The notes under the pieces: model-generated
What the model saw: the letters and a program-made list of their open reading frames with translations, nothing else
Database searches by the model: none
What the model was told of the DNA's origin: nothing
Shown here: positions 38,349-51,960 of the stretch, piece after piece
Layout: every line of letters starts with the position of its first letter
Position numbering within the stretch: the first letter of the stretch is position 1
Position numbers and translations under genes: made by a program
NCBI GenBank assembly: GCA_025677815.1
Contig: JAIXMP010000001.1
Location: 62,001-126,000 of the forward strand
DNA: 64,000 nucleotides
From: Phascolomyces articulosus
Taxonomy: Eukaryota > Mucoromycota > Mucoromycetes > Mucorales > Lichtheimiaceae
Direction: 5' to 3'

Positions 38349-39826
38349 ATGAAGCCATCAACAACAGAAGAAAAACTATTATATTTATTATCCAATGACG
38401 ATGACAACAGAAGAATAATGAAATATAAACAGGAAGACTACAACGATGACGACAGTGATAGCAACATAACATATGTTACCGTTATAACATATAATGATCA
38501 AAGTGATTATTATAATGAGCAGCGTCCACTTTTACAAAAGGATTATTCTGCAACATTAGTATCATATACCAATGATCATCAACATCCTCATCGAGATAAA
38601 AAAACCAAAATGATAGGATTGGGATGGATCGTAGTCAGTATGGTATTATTTTCACTAATGGGTGTTTTTGTCAAGTTGGGTGGCCCTACTTTCCCTTCCT
38701 TTGAAATAATACTTGCTCGCTCCGTTGTTGAAATTGTACTTGGGGTTACAGCATGCATATATTTCGAAAGCAATCCTTTTGGATATCCCAAAGTACGTCT
38801 TTGGCTTTTACTTAGTGGCGTGGTTGGTGCTTTGGCAATAGCAGCATCGTACTACGCCATAACACATCTTATAATATCAGATGCAGCAGGTAAATTGTTC
38901 CTCTTTTTACTTTAATTCATGATCTTCTTACATATATATATAGAAAAAATAGTGCAGTTAAAGAAAGGAGCAAGGAAATATATTATGTGATTATGATCAT
39001 AGCAACATTTAATTGTAAAACTAACCAATAGTCTATATAATATATAACAATATATAACAAGCTATTATGTGCCTTAATATACCATGTACAACACTCCTTG
39101 CAGCATATTTCCTGGGTGAATCTTTTCGTATTTTTGATGGTATTTCCATCATATTATGTCTTGCAGGTACAATGTGTGTGTCAAAACCTGAATTTCTGTT
39201 CGGATCCTCCGCTGCCAATAATGAAAATGATGGGTACAACGATAGTGATGATGGTTCGTCGCATGATGCTGTTACCTTTTTTGATCGCCGGTTCGCGGTT
39301 TTTATTGCACTATTAACTGCTTTTTTGATCTCGTCCAACTACTGTATTGTTCGAAAAGTTGGGAAAAAAGTTCATTTCATGGTTTATTCTGTCTATAATG
39401 GCGTGTTCTTATTTATCATGTGTGTTCCTGTATTGTTTACTTTTCAATCGTTTGTTTGGCCACAAGGATTTACGGAATATGCAATACTTTTCCTTTCTGG
39501 TGTCTGTGCGTTTTCTGGACACTGTTTCCTCAGCAAAGGGTAATCAATTTTTTATATTTGTGTATTTGAAGTAAAAAAATAATAATAGGTATATATGATA
39601 TTGATGTTTATCATGGCCACCCACCATGTGGCTGTTCTTTGTTATTATTAGATTACAAATGGCACCTGCAGGTTTTGTTGCTTTAATTAATGCAAACAGT
39701 TTACCGCTTGGGCTATTATTTGGTGTATTTATGTTTAAGGAATATCCAGACACGTTGAGTTTGCTTGGTGCAGCAATCATTGGTGCAGCTACAGTCATGT
39801 CAGCCTTAAGAAACAAAGTCGTGTAG
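38349..39826 (+). CDS. EamA-family (SLC35G-like) membrane transporter, copy D
   Basis: Three exons, 38349-38889, 39062-39539 and 39652-39826, giving 397 aa. The acidic N-terminus carries NEQRPLLQK (E-x-x-P-L-L). Membrane landmarks are MGVFVKLGGPTFPSFEIILARS, LSGVVGALAIAASYYAITH, AIMCLNIPCTTLLAAYFLGE, VHFMVYSVYNGV, FVWPQ and LQMAPAGFVALI. Intron 1 ends in an unusual acceptor context (TATAACAAG). Intron positions and phases are the same as in copies A-C. It is the last gene of the tandem array. Substrate unknown. Confidence 0.9.
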
Positions 39827-40128
39827 TAATAAAAATAAAATAAATAGTACCAGTATTTAATTATCTTTCATATGTAGTTGCTCATCCATCTGAAAATGCT
39901 GCTTTGTTATAGTTTTATCATTTATTATATAAAGTTATATATTTTTCACTCAACAAGAGAAACCAGTATTTGTGGTTTTAAAAAATGAGACACCACACCA
40001 GTTTATTATATTATGCCTTTTATATACTAAAACTTGATCGTTTGTTTGCATTATTATAATAAGTGCGTTAAATAATAAGTTTCCCACTTTCTTTAAAATA
40101 GCGCGATCGATCCTTTTTTCTTTCATCA

Positions 40129-41479
40129 ATGGACATTACTCAAATCTTATCACTTTTCAAGGTAACAATAGAAAGAAAAGTAAAAAGTCACATAGAAAAA
40201 AACTAATAATTGTTCCTAGAGTCAACAATCAATACAGAATACAGAAAGTAATAATGAGCCTTCACATCCAATTGATCAAGTAGGTCTTCTGTTTTTGCTT
40301 CTAACCGAAATTGTAATGGTAGTTTTTATCAAAATAAAAGATTTCTAAACGATTGAATTTATAAAACAGAATCAAAATGGATCGACAGATGGAATAATGT
40401 CATCAATACCAGTAGAAACCGAAGCAACGCCCATGGTAGTTGATTCTGCAGGTATTAATATACCTACTGGTATGAGTTTGGCAGCGATTGATCCCGCACT
40501 TATCGCAGAAGTACGACAAGAATTCTTATCCACTCAACAACAACAATATTCAACAGAAGAGTTTTATGATCCACAACCAGCAAATGATTTTTATGATCCA
40601 CAGTCAGCGAATGGTTTTTATGAAACACAACCAGTAGAAGATTATTATCATCAACAACCATCAGAAGATTCACTTGATTTCTTATTAGATTCTTTACGAA
40701 GTGCAACTCAAGTCACCCCTCAAGTATTAGTAGCATTAGGTAGAATGTGTAAAGAGACGGACTTATTATCGGTATTGCGGGAATGTCAACAAGCACAGGT
40801 ACATATATATAAAGTACATAAAAAAAGAATCTTTTTTTAATCATTTCATTGGGATATTATAAATATATATATAGCATAGAATCGAGGAAGAACTTTTTAG
40901 GAAACGACAAGAAGTTGAATCTAGCCATCAAAAATCCCGTGATGCACTTTTTGCCCAGTACGTTTGACCTAAAATATCAATCATGATTAATGTGTCACTA
41001 AACTCTATGTGTTCCCATTTTTTGTTTCCTGTCTATTAGGGAGCTCGTAGGGAAAACACCCGATTATGAAGTAACTATTGCAGTGATTTTTGACAAATGT
41101 GATCGAGAAAAATGGACTCATACTGTGCCATAACAACGAACTATTGTAGGTTTTAGAAAAGAAATCTCAAGCAGAGCTCAAGAAAATTGATATACATGTT
41201 TTAAGACAAATGGATAGTCAGTTACGTATACAACAAGACCGATTAGCAAAAGTAAGAAAAGGGGGGAAATCTGATTATTTTTATTTTATGATTTTTGCTT
41301 GATCCAATAGTATAGTCATTTTTTTTGTTCTTCTCTCTGACATATATATTCAATGGTGGTGGGGGATATCATTATTGTAGTTAAAAGTGCCATTTTTCAA
41401 GCAAACGTTAGATCCTGCGGAAATCCAAATGCAACACAAGATCTTATCTATTCTATTGGATATGATCAATGATGAATAA
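40129..41479 (+). CDS. DGCR6-like coiled-coil protein
   Basis: Seven exons, 40129-40161, 40220-40279, 40370-40798, 40875-40957, 41040-41070, 41150-41251 and 41381-41479, giving 278 aa. The N-terminal third is low complexity, with a fourfold FYDPQPAN-like repeat (about residues 83-115). The C-terminal half is helical (SVLRECQQAQHRIEEELFRKRQEVE...) and ends LKVPFFKQTLDPAEIQMQHKILSILL, resembling the DGCR6 family tail (VPxFxxTxxPxEIxxQ). Function of that family is poorly known. The assignment rests on the second half only. Exons 4-7 each have good GT-AG borders and consistent phases. Confidence 0.62.
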
Positions 41480-41699
41480 ATCGTTCAACTTTGACACATT
41501 TATATCATTTTTTCTGCACACACTCTTTCTTCCTTCTAGTTGGCACATTTCCACCCAATCCATTCCATTCCAATTTCCCAAAACATAAAAAGTAAAACTT
41601 GTAAATATTATACATATATACATACATTAAAAGCGTTTATATAAAAAAAAAGGAAACGATGCAAATTTGATATAAAAATGTTGAGTGTTTTTGTTTTTT

Positions 41700-42637
41700 T
41701 TAGTCGGACGTAGCTGCATCCTCAGAAACCGTTGGGGTTGCTTCTGTGGGAGTTGCATCAGCTGTTGCTGGTGCCTTTTCATTTGTTGTTTCTGTTGCTG
41801 TTGCAGGTGCTGCTGATGAGGTATTCTTTTTTGTTGGTTCATCCCAAGCCCAGAATGGAATAAAGCTATCCACAATGCCGACATCTTCGAATAAATTGGG
41901 GAAAATCCAGATACCACGAGGCAAGATAATAATAGTAATAATATACAAGATAAGACGAACAATGGCAATACCAAAGAATACACCCAACAGACCGAGAACA
42001 CCTACACTAAGGTACCAAACACCCAATCGTAAAGTTTCTGGCCAAAGAGGGAATAAAACTGCAGCCAATACAGTCAGCACCAACAAAAGAGCACCGATGT
42101 AAAGTTTTATTTGAGATCCTTCATAAATCCACATGTAGTAACCGTCATCCTTCAATTCTTGTTGTGGGTTGGGTTGCAATACACGTGCTGATCCTCTTCC
42201 ACCGATATTATCACCACGATTCACTCGCAAAATAAATCCATATTTGCCAAGGTCATTCATTACCTTGATCGCGTCTTCACGAGTTGTCACTTTTTCCTGA
42301 TCCTTTGGTACCACTTTGGCAAATTCCTCCTTCAACAATCCATTAACACCGCTTTTGCCTTTTTGTAATAGATGAATATATACATTAGGGATTAATACCT
42401 TTTTCTCTTTTATTTATAGTAAGTTCCCCCCTCCTCATCGAGGCCTCTTTTCAATTCCTTGAAAATAAAATTACCTTTGAAGTATTCAACACGTTTTCCA
42501 TTAAAGACACCTTGGCGCAATTTTAAACCCGATTTCTTTGAGTTGCGCAAGAATTCAGCGGTTGCTTTATAGAACGGAGGTGCCAATTTAGCATCAGCAA
42601 TTCGGATCGTTTGTTGTGGTCCGTGTGAATGGCTCAT
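41700..42637 (-). CDS. SEC62: Sec62, ER post-translational translocon subunit
   Basis: Two exons, 42637-42475 and 42358-41700, giving 273 aa. The cytosolic N-domain (RNSKKSGLKLRQGVFNGKRVEYFKG, then EDAIKVMNDLGKYGFILRVNRG) is typical of Sec62. Two membrane segments follow: IKLYIGALLLVLTVLAAVLFPLW and a long second one from LGVWYLSVGVLGLLGVFFGI to ILYIITIIILP, ending RGIWIFPNLFEDVGIVDSFIPFWAW. The C-terminal tail is Ala/Thr/Glu rich and low complexity. Sec62 joins Sec63 and the Sec61 channel for post-translational import into the ER. Confidence 0.94.
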
Positions 42638-43343
42638 TGATAGCAATAAAGAAAAAGAGAGTGGTATATAATGGAGATGGAGGAAAAAGAGAAAAGAATA
42701 AAAAAAAGTGGTTCCCCCTTTCTTTTTTTGGCCCTTCCACACTCCACCCCCTAATGATCTGGTTCAATAAACAGCCAATCACAAGAAGCCAATACATTTT
42801 CAGCTGATTACATTTTTGCCTACCGCGTTTAATGATAATGCACACAATTATGGCTGGTAAAATACATTTTTATTCTGTACATGATGACATTTTTGTTGTT
42901 AAGCTGATTATATGATATTGAAGGCATCGATAGGATAAGTTAATTTTTTCCCTAATAATATTGTTGTATACTTTCATCATAGTGGTGATGATTGTTACTA
43001 CTATAGATACAAATCATCACTCTCATTGCTGATAGATGAAGTGTGGGAGGTTATACTCAAAAGAATATGATAGAGCATTTATTATGGGTATACATATAGC
43101 CATATTAATAAAACTATAAAGCTTTCAACATTTAAGTATTTTAGAATATATAGGACCTAGCTGTAGAATGTATGGAATATTCATTGTTTAGTTTCTTATT
43201 TATAATATATGTGGTTGTTACAATATCAATTTCCATATAAAGTTCTCGAATGGAATTTAGTATTTAAAAAATATAACCAAAGCTAAAAAAAAGCACCTTT
43301 TTCTTACGTACTTGACAAAAAGCAATGAGAGCAACAAATCACG
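42638..43343. other. Spacer between SEC62 and the F-box relic
   Basis: AT-rich promoter side of SEC62. No gene or structured element is recognised. Confidence 0.45.
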
Positions 43344-45690
43344 ATGGATAGCACTTGTCTTCCTCACAATAAACTCATGGATAAGAACTCCAACAAAACT
43401 TCCTATTTTGTAAAAACAGACAATTTACCGGGTTAACGCCGAGAAATACTTGAATTCATCAATATTCGATGTCAAGATGGAAATTTTCAAGACGCCATCA
43501 ATGAAGCTACAAAATTAATACGTCAATACCAAGAGCGAGACGAAAAGGATGTGTTTTGTTTATGTTTATTAGATATGTGTGCAGCTATGTGTGCAGCAAT
43601 GTAAACAAAGATGGGTCAATTTGACAGAGCCATGAAAGATGCAATAAACATGATTCGACTTATTCCACGCGCTGGCGATACGCAATCATCTTTTGGATAT
43701 TACACATGTGCCACTGATTATTTTCAACAAGATATTGCAACTATAGCAACAGAAGACACGAATGAAAACAATGACGAGTACTAGCAATAATGTCTCACTG
43801 CCAAATTAGAATCTGCACAACAATGCTTAAACAATCATAAACAAATTGATCTCATTGGTAGTGTACCATACGATATTTTAATGAAGATCACACCATTACT
43901 GAATGCAAATGATATTTTGTCAGCTATGAATGTGAATCGACAATGACAATAACAGCTATCAGGATGCCCAGATATACGGTCCTCTATCATTATCTCTGCA
44001 TCAACTACATTAACGACAGGTGATGTTGATTACACAACCGTTTTCAAAACGTCAACCAACATCATACCTCAACAGAAATTGGCGCTTATATCGTGCCATG
44101 TTGCTTGTTTTGAAATGCACTTGGGTTATCCTACTAATTTATATGAACAGGTGCTTTTACAGATAACCATTGAAAACTTTACCAGCGTGAAGAAACTGTC
44201 CATCAATGGTAATAATGATCCATCGAGCAATACTGTAAGATACTCAGTTTAACTAACGTCAATAATTCTACTTTTACATACATGTACTTCAACATCCTAT
44301 TTATATAGTGATAAATTTCACAAGTATTGAAAAACTCATTTTGGATGCACTAGCAGCCGTGTCACATGCAATTGAAAATCTTCGCCTAACTGTACATGAA
44401 TTAGCCCCAATCAACAAAAAACGGAATAAAAAAGCAACCTGTACTTAATTTGGGATTCATACTATCAACATGCCAGAATTTACAAAGACTTCAATATATG
44501 CATTATTCGCTTTTTCATACTACCACTCCTGAACAACTGGGATTTACGTTACCTGAGATTAATGAAAATGGCATTCACTCTACAACATCATCATCAGTCA
44601 TTACTTATGATTTAATTGAATTTTTATTTGGTATGACTTTGTTATCGATCCAAATTGTAAAACATATGTTGCAAAGAATGCCAAATCTCAAAGCATTAAA
44701 ACTTACTGTGTTGAACAAGGATCCAGAGAGACTTGTCACTCTCCATTGTCCAGAAATCTAATGTCTTTGTTTCTGTCATAATGAAGAACTCATATCTATC
44801 CTTCCATCCGGAAGAAGCAATAGCGACAATCTCCAATCAAAAGATAAAGATGACGATGATGAACAACATCAGCTGTTACAAAAAGAAGTATCACTGAGTG
44901 ATATAAATTCAATGGCGATCAGTTGCGTCATTATGCAACAGTTGCTAATAATGACAATGGATTGGGCTGCGTGCATTATATCAACAATAACAGTGGCTCG
45001 CTTGAAACTCTACATTTATACTTTGTAGACATGGATCACGTAGATGTCTTTGTTAGCCAATCATCGCGTCTTTATACATGTGGAACATTGCAAAAACTAC
45101 ACACACTGACAATTGGGGGCCCAGTTTTTGACCTTCTAAACTTTACTACAACGATTATTCTAAAAGCACCATCACTTACTGCGTTGAACATCAAGCATGA
45201 TACCTTTGAAGTGTATTCCTCCTTTTTTAGGGTACTGAAGCAATCACCATGTATTTCAAGTTTAGAACACTCTCCATTGAAACACAAAGTAATTATGCAA
45301 TTATGACTGAGAGTGCTTTGGACTATTTTCAAGAAATGGCTATATGTAGCAAGAACAGCTGTGCAATGACAACAGCCACAAATTCAAGAATGGTGGATCA
45401 TGATGATGTTATGAAAAAACATCTAAAAACAAACACATCGTCGTTAAAACACCCCTCGTTTATTTTTTGTGCTTTTATCTCTGATGCTGTACTGATGGCA
45501 TTGGCTGAGATTCGATTGCTCGAGATTTATTACTGAAGGCGGTTTCAATCGGTTATGTGGCAAATTGCAACATCATCCTAATATAAGAGAAATAGAGTTC
45601 ACTCGTATGCAAAAGGTCATCACACAAGAAATTGCTTCTAAACTGAATGCTTTCGATTCACTGACCCGTGTAGAAGTAGATGTAAAATAA
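43344..45690 (+). pseudogene. Decayed TPR / F-box / leucine-rich-repeat gene
   Basis: A long stretch translates into a recognisable but broken protein. In order: a TPR-like start (REILEFINIRCQDGNFQDAINEATKLIRQY), an F-box (IGSVPYDILMKITPLLNANDILSAMNVNRQ), then LRR-like segments (CQNLQRLQYMHYSLF, SGSLETLHLYFV, LQKLHTLTIGG, HHPNIREIEFTRM). Premature stops lie in one frame at 43434, 43602, 43782, 43788, 43944 and 43950. Further on there is a stop at 44759 and frame changes near 44240-44300, 44420, 44910 and after 45280. Family resemblance is to the F-box/RNI-like proteins that are numerous in Mucorales, which target substrates to SCF ubiquitin ligases. The ends given are the first ATG of the homologous stretch and the last in-frame stop. 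Confidence 0.8.
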
Positions 45691-47699
45691 AATATACAAT
45701 CACTATTAGAAGATTAGAAGATGACATATATTCATACTGCTTTTCTCATCTGTAATTGAATAAATATTATTTGCTACTATATAACGAAAATACAACACAT
45801 AGTTGCTCGCTTCTTTTTGCTTCTGCATACTGTCCCTCATTTAGGGGATCAGTTCTTAATATATCATAGTCTTAATGTATCTTGTAAAACAATAACAGTT
45901 CATAGTATTTGATCCTTTCCTGTTATAATTATTAACTAGATACATATATGTCGCTCATTAAAAGTATGGTAGAACATAATAATGCGATGCAGATGTCCAA
46001 TATCTAGTATTATTTATTCTTTATATAAGTATAACTCCTTCTTTTATATAGCGGGAACAATGGCCGATGAAACATACTACGTTGAGAATAGTACTCTACT
46101 ATTCCTTAGACAGCATCTATATTTAATGGCGTGCATAATTTGGTATAATTCTATATTCTTTTCTTTTTTCCAAAAAAAAAAAAAAAACCAAAACAGAAGG
46201 TCATATTACTGAAAATATTCACACAGCAACCTTGTTTAATTTTTTCATTTGGTAAGAGCGACGGAAAGAGATTATAACGAGCATAAAGGTCATATTGTTG
46301 TTCATATGTTATTATTTCTACTCGGGCTTCCATTATTAGTACTATTGTTATTACACATTATTATTATTATTACTCTATATATACAAAATAAATATATGAA
46401 ACAACATTAACCAAAAACTGTTTTAAACTTTTTAATGATGATGTAGTACAACTTGGTATACTACTTTTTTTTCGCAGATCTATTTACTATTTCATGTCAT
46501 GTTATGGGCATATTCTAAGCCAAAATATAGTAATATGATAAACGGCAGCAACCGCATGATATAGTAAAAGTAAATTTTGGTCAAAACGTTGATTATTTCA
46601 ATGTGTTTTTCAAACAGAAGAGTTGTTGATTTTTATTACTTGATTTCCCTTTGATTTTATATTAATTTGTAAAACCATCAGAAAATCTTGTACTAAAAAT
46701 GGTTAAAGAAATTGCAACGTGTTTTATATATTTTGTAGTACCAATATTTTATCTCTGTTGTGATTGATAAAATTCAAAATTTCAACTTCACTCATCAAGG
46801 TGCCAAGAAGTTTCCCAAAGGAAGAATAAAACTTGAACAGAAAAAGGTATATACAGATCATATAAGTTATTATTTTAAACTTACTACGAATCGTCATTTT
46901 AATAATCCTCAGATAGACAGCCTGTTCGTTATTATTATAATCATCAGAAAATCAATTTGTTTTTGTTATTATGTTTCATATGTGTTACCTTGACAATAAG
47001 ATATCTTTTTCATATCAAAGTAAATCATCTTCTTGTTTTGAATTATGACACTTTTTATATAACAAAGTTTATATATAGATCCTCAATAGATTATATTTAG
47101 TTCCATGTACATTTATATTTTAGTTTGGATTAAAATTGGATAAACAGTAAAGATCAATCATCCTATATATCCATTAAAATAGTTTTCTTTATATAATAAT
47201 ATAAAAAATGTGAACTTCATCTAAAAGTGGGTCCCCGGTTACTTATATTACCGGTTACAGTTGTAAAACAAAGCCCAGTACAAAGTTGGAAACAGTAGAA
47301 ACGGGTTCGTGTTACCGCGGCTATGCTGAGAAGAAATATATTATCATAATCATAGTATAGTACTCCCATCATAATTATTATTCATAAGAAAAGTACGCCA
47401 CAGGGACAAAAAGTCGATCAAATTAATAATAATTTGAGAAATGATCACATAGAAATTAATAACATAAATGTAATAAAGTAAACGCTCATCCTTCTCTTTC
47501 TCTCTCTTTTTCTTTTTCTAATATATTATATTAATACGTAGAATAAATAATATATATATCTACTTCTCTCCGTTTCTTTCTACCGAATTTTAAATACCAT
47601 TATCATTATCATCAATTGAAACACGACCTTCTTCTCGATAAGAGAATTCTATAATCTATATCTAAAAGAAACATATATATATATATATATATTCATATC
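45691..47699. other. 2-kb spacer
   Basis: AT-rich DNA between the F-box relic and the RhoGAP gene. Short open stretches (for example 45982-46212 and 46760-46993) lack domain features. A TA run (about 47675-47692) directly precedes the RhoGAP start. Confidence 0.45.
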
Positions 47700-49971
47700 A
47701 TGGCTAGCTTGAGTGCCAAAGTACTTGACTCTGATCTTTATACCAATGATAATGGTAAAAAAGTTGTCTCATTTATCATTTCAGTTCGTAATGTACAAGA
47801 CTCTTCTTCAAACAACCCCGATTCGCCCATTATTAAACAAGAAGAAGAGTTATGGCAAATTCAAAAACTTTATTCTGATTTCTTAGCCCTTGATGCACAG
47901 GTAAAGACATTCGTTCCTCGTTCTTTTTTTTTTTTTTTTGTTAAAAACTGATAAAAACGCGATCACGAAAAAAATAATTAATGATAATTATTTCAGCTCA
48001 AGGCACAAGGGAAATTCGTGCTGGGAAAAGAAATTCCGAAGCTTCCCGATAAAGCACTTTTTGTCACCCATGTACAAAATAGACAAGATCAAAGAAAGGT
48101 TCGTTTTATATAATAGTCATAATGAATGGGAAATATATAAAAAATGAAGATAGAAGCTCATTCTACTATTATTTTAATATATAGATTGGTATTCAAGAAT
48201 ACTTAAAGCAAGTACTCGAATTGCCACTACAAGATACAACAGATATTTGTGAATTTCTAAGTTCAAATGTAGTGAAAGATGATAGTCAAATAAAGGTAAA
48301 TATTTTTTTTCTTTGCATATCTCATCTATTTGTAGTAGCACATATATCTAATCTTGGTTGTTATTCATTATTCCATATTTAGGTGTCCAAATATCGGCAA
48401 GGATACCTTCGTAAACGTGGTAAAAACCTTGGGTGTTGGAAAAAACGTTACTTTATATTGGATGGCCCTAATCTCAAATACTATGAAAGTGTATGTATTA
48501 TACTTCTTTTTATTATTTTTTCTCATTATTTGCCTTCTAAACTTGTTACAAAATTCCCTTTTTACTCTATAGGAATATGGGCTTAAATTGGGCTCAATTC
48601 ATTTAACCGAAGCACAACTTGGCAAACAAAAACCAGCCGACCTGGTCAAAGAAGAAGCACCTTTTCAGCATGCATTATTAATTATCGAACCCAAAAAAAC
48701 TGCGCCTGGTGGTATTGCTCGTCATATTCTTTGTGCCAATTCAGATCGAGAACGTGATGAATGGATGGAAGCTATGGAGCAACATGTCAATTATGACGCT
48801 GCTACCAAGCGTATGGACCAAATCAAACGTAAAAAGGGCCGTAAAGCATCTTCCACAGAAGCATCATCATCATCATCATCACCTGATAACAATAATAATA
48901 AAGAGAAACGTGAGAATCGACGTAGATCTAGCTTACCCACATTCTTCGCAGGTCCAAATCCAGCCGCCATACTAAAACGCCATTCCATTGGGTATGGTGG
49001 AAAAGTACAACAACGACAGCAACAACGAAGTAGCCGGACTACTGGTTCATCATCTAACCAAAATAATATTACGTCCGATGATAATTCAAGCAAAGCAAAT
49101 AGTAGCCAACGTAACAATGTACCTTGGTTCAAAAAAGTATTTTCTAGTTCAAATACGACAGTCCCAACCAAAAGTAGTCTTCAACAATCAAGTAGCTTTA
49201 CCCCTTCAAAACATCAAGAAAAGACCGAAGTACCTAACAGTAATAGTGATTCCGGTCATGGCACAAGTCCAACCACAACACCTGTGGGACCAAATCAAGT
49301 ATTTGGTATCCCTCTTGAAGATGCTGTTAAGGTGGCCAAAATCTCGGAAACCTATCAATTACCAGCTATTATTTATCGATGTATTGATTATTTGGAAGCT
49401 AAAGATGCCATTCTAGAAGAAGGTATCTATCGTCGTAGTGGAAATGCGGCCAAGATCAGAGTGCTCAAAGCCAGATTTAACGAAGGTAAACGCACCTTTT
49501 TTACTATCATTTGTCATACCTACTACCAATTAAAATATGAACACTAATAATGTTTTTTTTTAAAAAAAAACAATAGAGGGCGATATTGATTTATTGGCAG
49601 GCGATCAACATTACGATATTCATGTCGTATCAAGTCTTCTTAAACAATGGTTCCGTGAACTTCCTGGGAATATTTTAACGGACGCTCTTCTGAAAGAGAT
49701 GTTAGAAGTAACTGATCTGGCTGATCGGCGTGAACGTATTACCGAAATGGGAAGAATCATTTCTTTACTCCCATTACCCAATTATACACTGCTTCGTATG
49801 TTGTGTGCTCATTTAATTCGTGTCATTCAAAATGCAGGTACCAACAAAATGACATTGCGTAATATGGGGATTGTTTTCTCTGCTACTTTGGGTATTCCAA
49901 CAAGTATATTCAGTACACTATTGACTGAATTCGATGATATTTTTTGGACAAACGACAGCAATTTCCAATAG
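47700..49971 (+). CDS. BEM3: PX-PH-RhoGAP protein (Bem3-like)
   Basis: Six exons, 47700-47900, 47997-48098, 48185-48295, 48383-48490, 48573-49485 and 49577-49971, giving 609 aa. The PX domain covers about 1-135 (EELWQIQKLYSDFLALDAQ, later IPKLPDKALF). The PH domain starts at 139 (YRQGYLRKRGKNLGCWKKRYFILDGPNLKYYES). A Ser/Asn/Gln-rich linker (about 265-415) carries basic patches. The RhoGAP domain spans about 418-605 (FGIPLEDAV, arginine finger in EEGIYRRSGN around Arg461, KQWFRELPGNILTD, NMGIVFSATLG). The same domain order occurs in yeast Bem3, which inactivates Cdc42 at sites of polarised growth; Bem3 itself is nearly twice as long. Membrane targeting is expected through PX and PH binding to phosphoinositides. 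Confidence 0.92.
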
Positions 49972-51960
49972 CAGTAACTTTATCCTCTTCTTGTTCATAT
50001 GTAATTTAATAATGTGCGACAGTGACATGATGACAACGACAATCACACCTCATTTTTTCTTTTTTTTTTGTATCACATCATTTTTATATATAACTACATA
50101 ATCTCTCTCTCCCACCCTTTTTTGTTGAAGATCATTATTGTTTATTACGTTTCCGTAATGATACACATGGTTTCCCACAAACAGAAAAACATCTAAACTT
50201 CCTACAGTTACTCGTTATTGAATTACAAACCCCAGTAATTAATTAATATGTATTATACCCTTTTTTTCGTGCAAAACAACAACTTGTAATGTCGTTAATA
50301 TTATACTTATCTATGTGAACAATGCAAATTCGTACTATATAATACTGTAGCCAACAGCCAAAAAGTAATGCGACAGGGCCATTATTAAATAAACACTTTG
50401 CCTTTTGCTGGTGAAATAATAATCTTTATTATATGTAATCATACACGTTGGTGTCATTAAATAATAGTATGTGTTATTTATTATTTTGATACGTAACTAG
50501 TAAGAGCCCATCAAAATACTATCATAATACTCAAATTGCATTATACTAAGTATGTACGCTGTGAATATATATATACCTTTTTTTATACAGCAAGGACAAT
50601 TGTATCACTTTGATTTTTTTTTACCTGGTCATCGTATCTATAAAGCCAGTTGTACATGCCCTTAATGCAAAATCATGTTGTATTTTATATCCATATTGAT
50701 GGTATGTCCTTCCTTTTTATGGTAAAGCTAATGTACTGTTTTATAGAAGCTAAAAGTAACTGTTTATTTTTTACTCTACGTATGGAAAATGTAATTTAGC
50801 GACGCAGCTTTATTTTTATATATAATTTCTTTGTCATCCAAATCCACTTCCGTTTAAAACAGGCTTCCATTTTTCCCACAAAACTATTACTATTGTATTT
50901 ATCCAACGAGTAGACAGAATGAAAGTAACACGTACTTTTTTTTGGGTTTAAATGCTTATCATTAAAAAAAATATGTATGCTATTTCTATTTCTTCATTTT
51001 TATATATGATATTATTTAGAGCAAGAAATTTGTTTTATGAAAATAACCTAAAACGTGAAACATGATGATGGATGGAAAGTATCATATAACTGATTTTCCA
51101 AGATCATCGCTATGTATGTATATTCCAGAACAAAGGGAAACTATGATATGGGCAACACGCTCAATATAAATTAGAAACACAACATGAGCTTTTAGAATGA
51201 CCATTATATTGGGCATACGGAATCTAATCTGCAATGTGTACATTATTAGCGTCACGTATGAGCCAAAACAATTGTGATAGCTATTATATATATTCATTAA
51301 AGAATATTATTCCAGCACAAAAGATGAGCAAGGATTAATCAACAAATGTCAGGGCAGCAGGGAATGGAAACTTTATTTCCATAATTATATTATTTATAAG
51401 GTTTCCTAATACTTCAATTGAGACTATATAGAAACTACATCACTCCTGATCATGAATAAATTCGAAGAGCAATATAGTAAATATAGAGCATTTACCTACG
51501 CTCTCCATTTTTTCAACATTATTAAACCTTTCTACATTATTTACGTAAGTTATACCAGTAACATCAATACACTGTTCTAGGGACTTATTAAATATATGGT
51601 ATATGTTTTTCGATTGCAAACGACTTACACTTCAACGAAATATTAGAATTTTGAAGCCGGTCATCATTCAATTATAATAAATAAAGCCCAAGGATCATTC
51701 AAAATCATTTAAATAGAAAAAATCACCGAATATTATTACTATGTCGTTTTTTCATGTCATTACCGTTGTTATCTTATATAATTAAGAAAATAACTATTTT
51801 TATATCAAAAAAAGAAATGAGCTTATTTTAACATTTGACATGTTTTATGAAAATCAATCACTCAAATTTCGTGTAACCTTTCCCTAAATAGATGCAAATG
51901 CATTTTTGAGTTCGAGTCGTGCACGATTTTTTTTTATTCGCTCCTCATTTATTAATAACC
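49972..51960. other. 2-kb spacer between RhoGAP and Exo70
   Basis: AT-rich. A tRNA T-loop-like string (GAGTTCGAGTCGTGCACGA, about 51909-51927) sits about 35 bases before the Exo70 start, but no acceptor or anticodon arms can be paired around it. No gene is called. Confidence 0.5.

Noticed and set aside
44450..45306. Two intact LRR genes (44450-44761 and 44923-45306)
   Set aside because: They are in-frame islands of one decayed F-box/LRR gene; upstream TPR/F-box parts with stops and downstream LRR parts continue the same homology.
51905..51930. Possible tRNA gene from the T-loop-like GAGTTCGAGTCGTGC
   Set aside because: No matching acceptor stem, D arm or anticodon arm upstream; the TCGTGCACGA part is just a 10-base palindrome.
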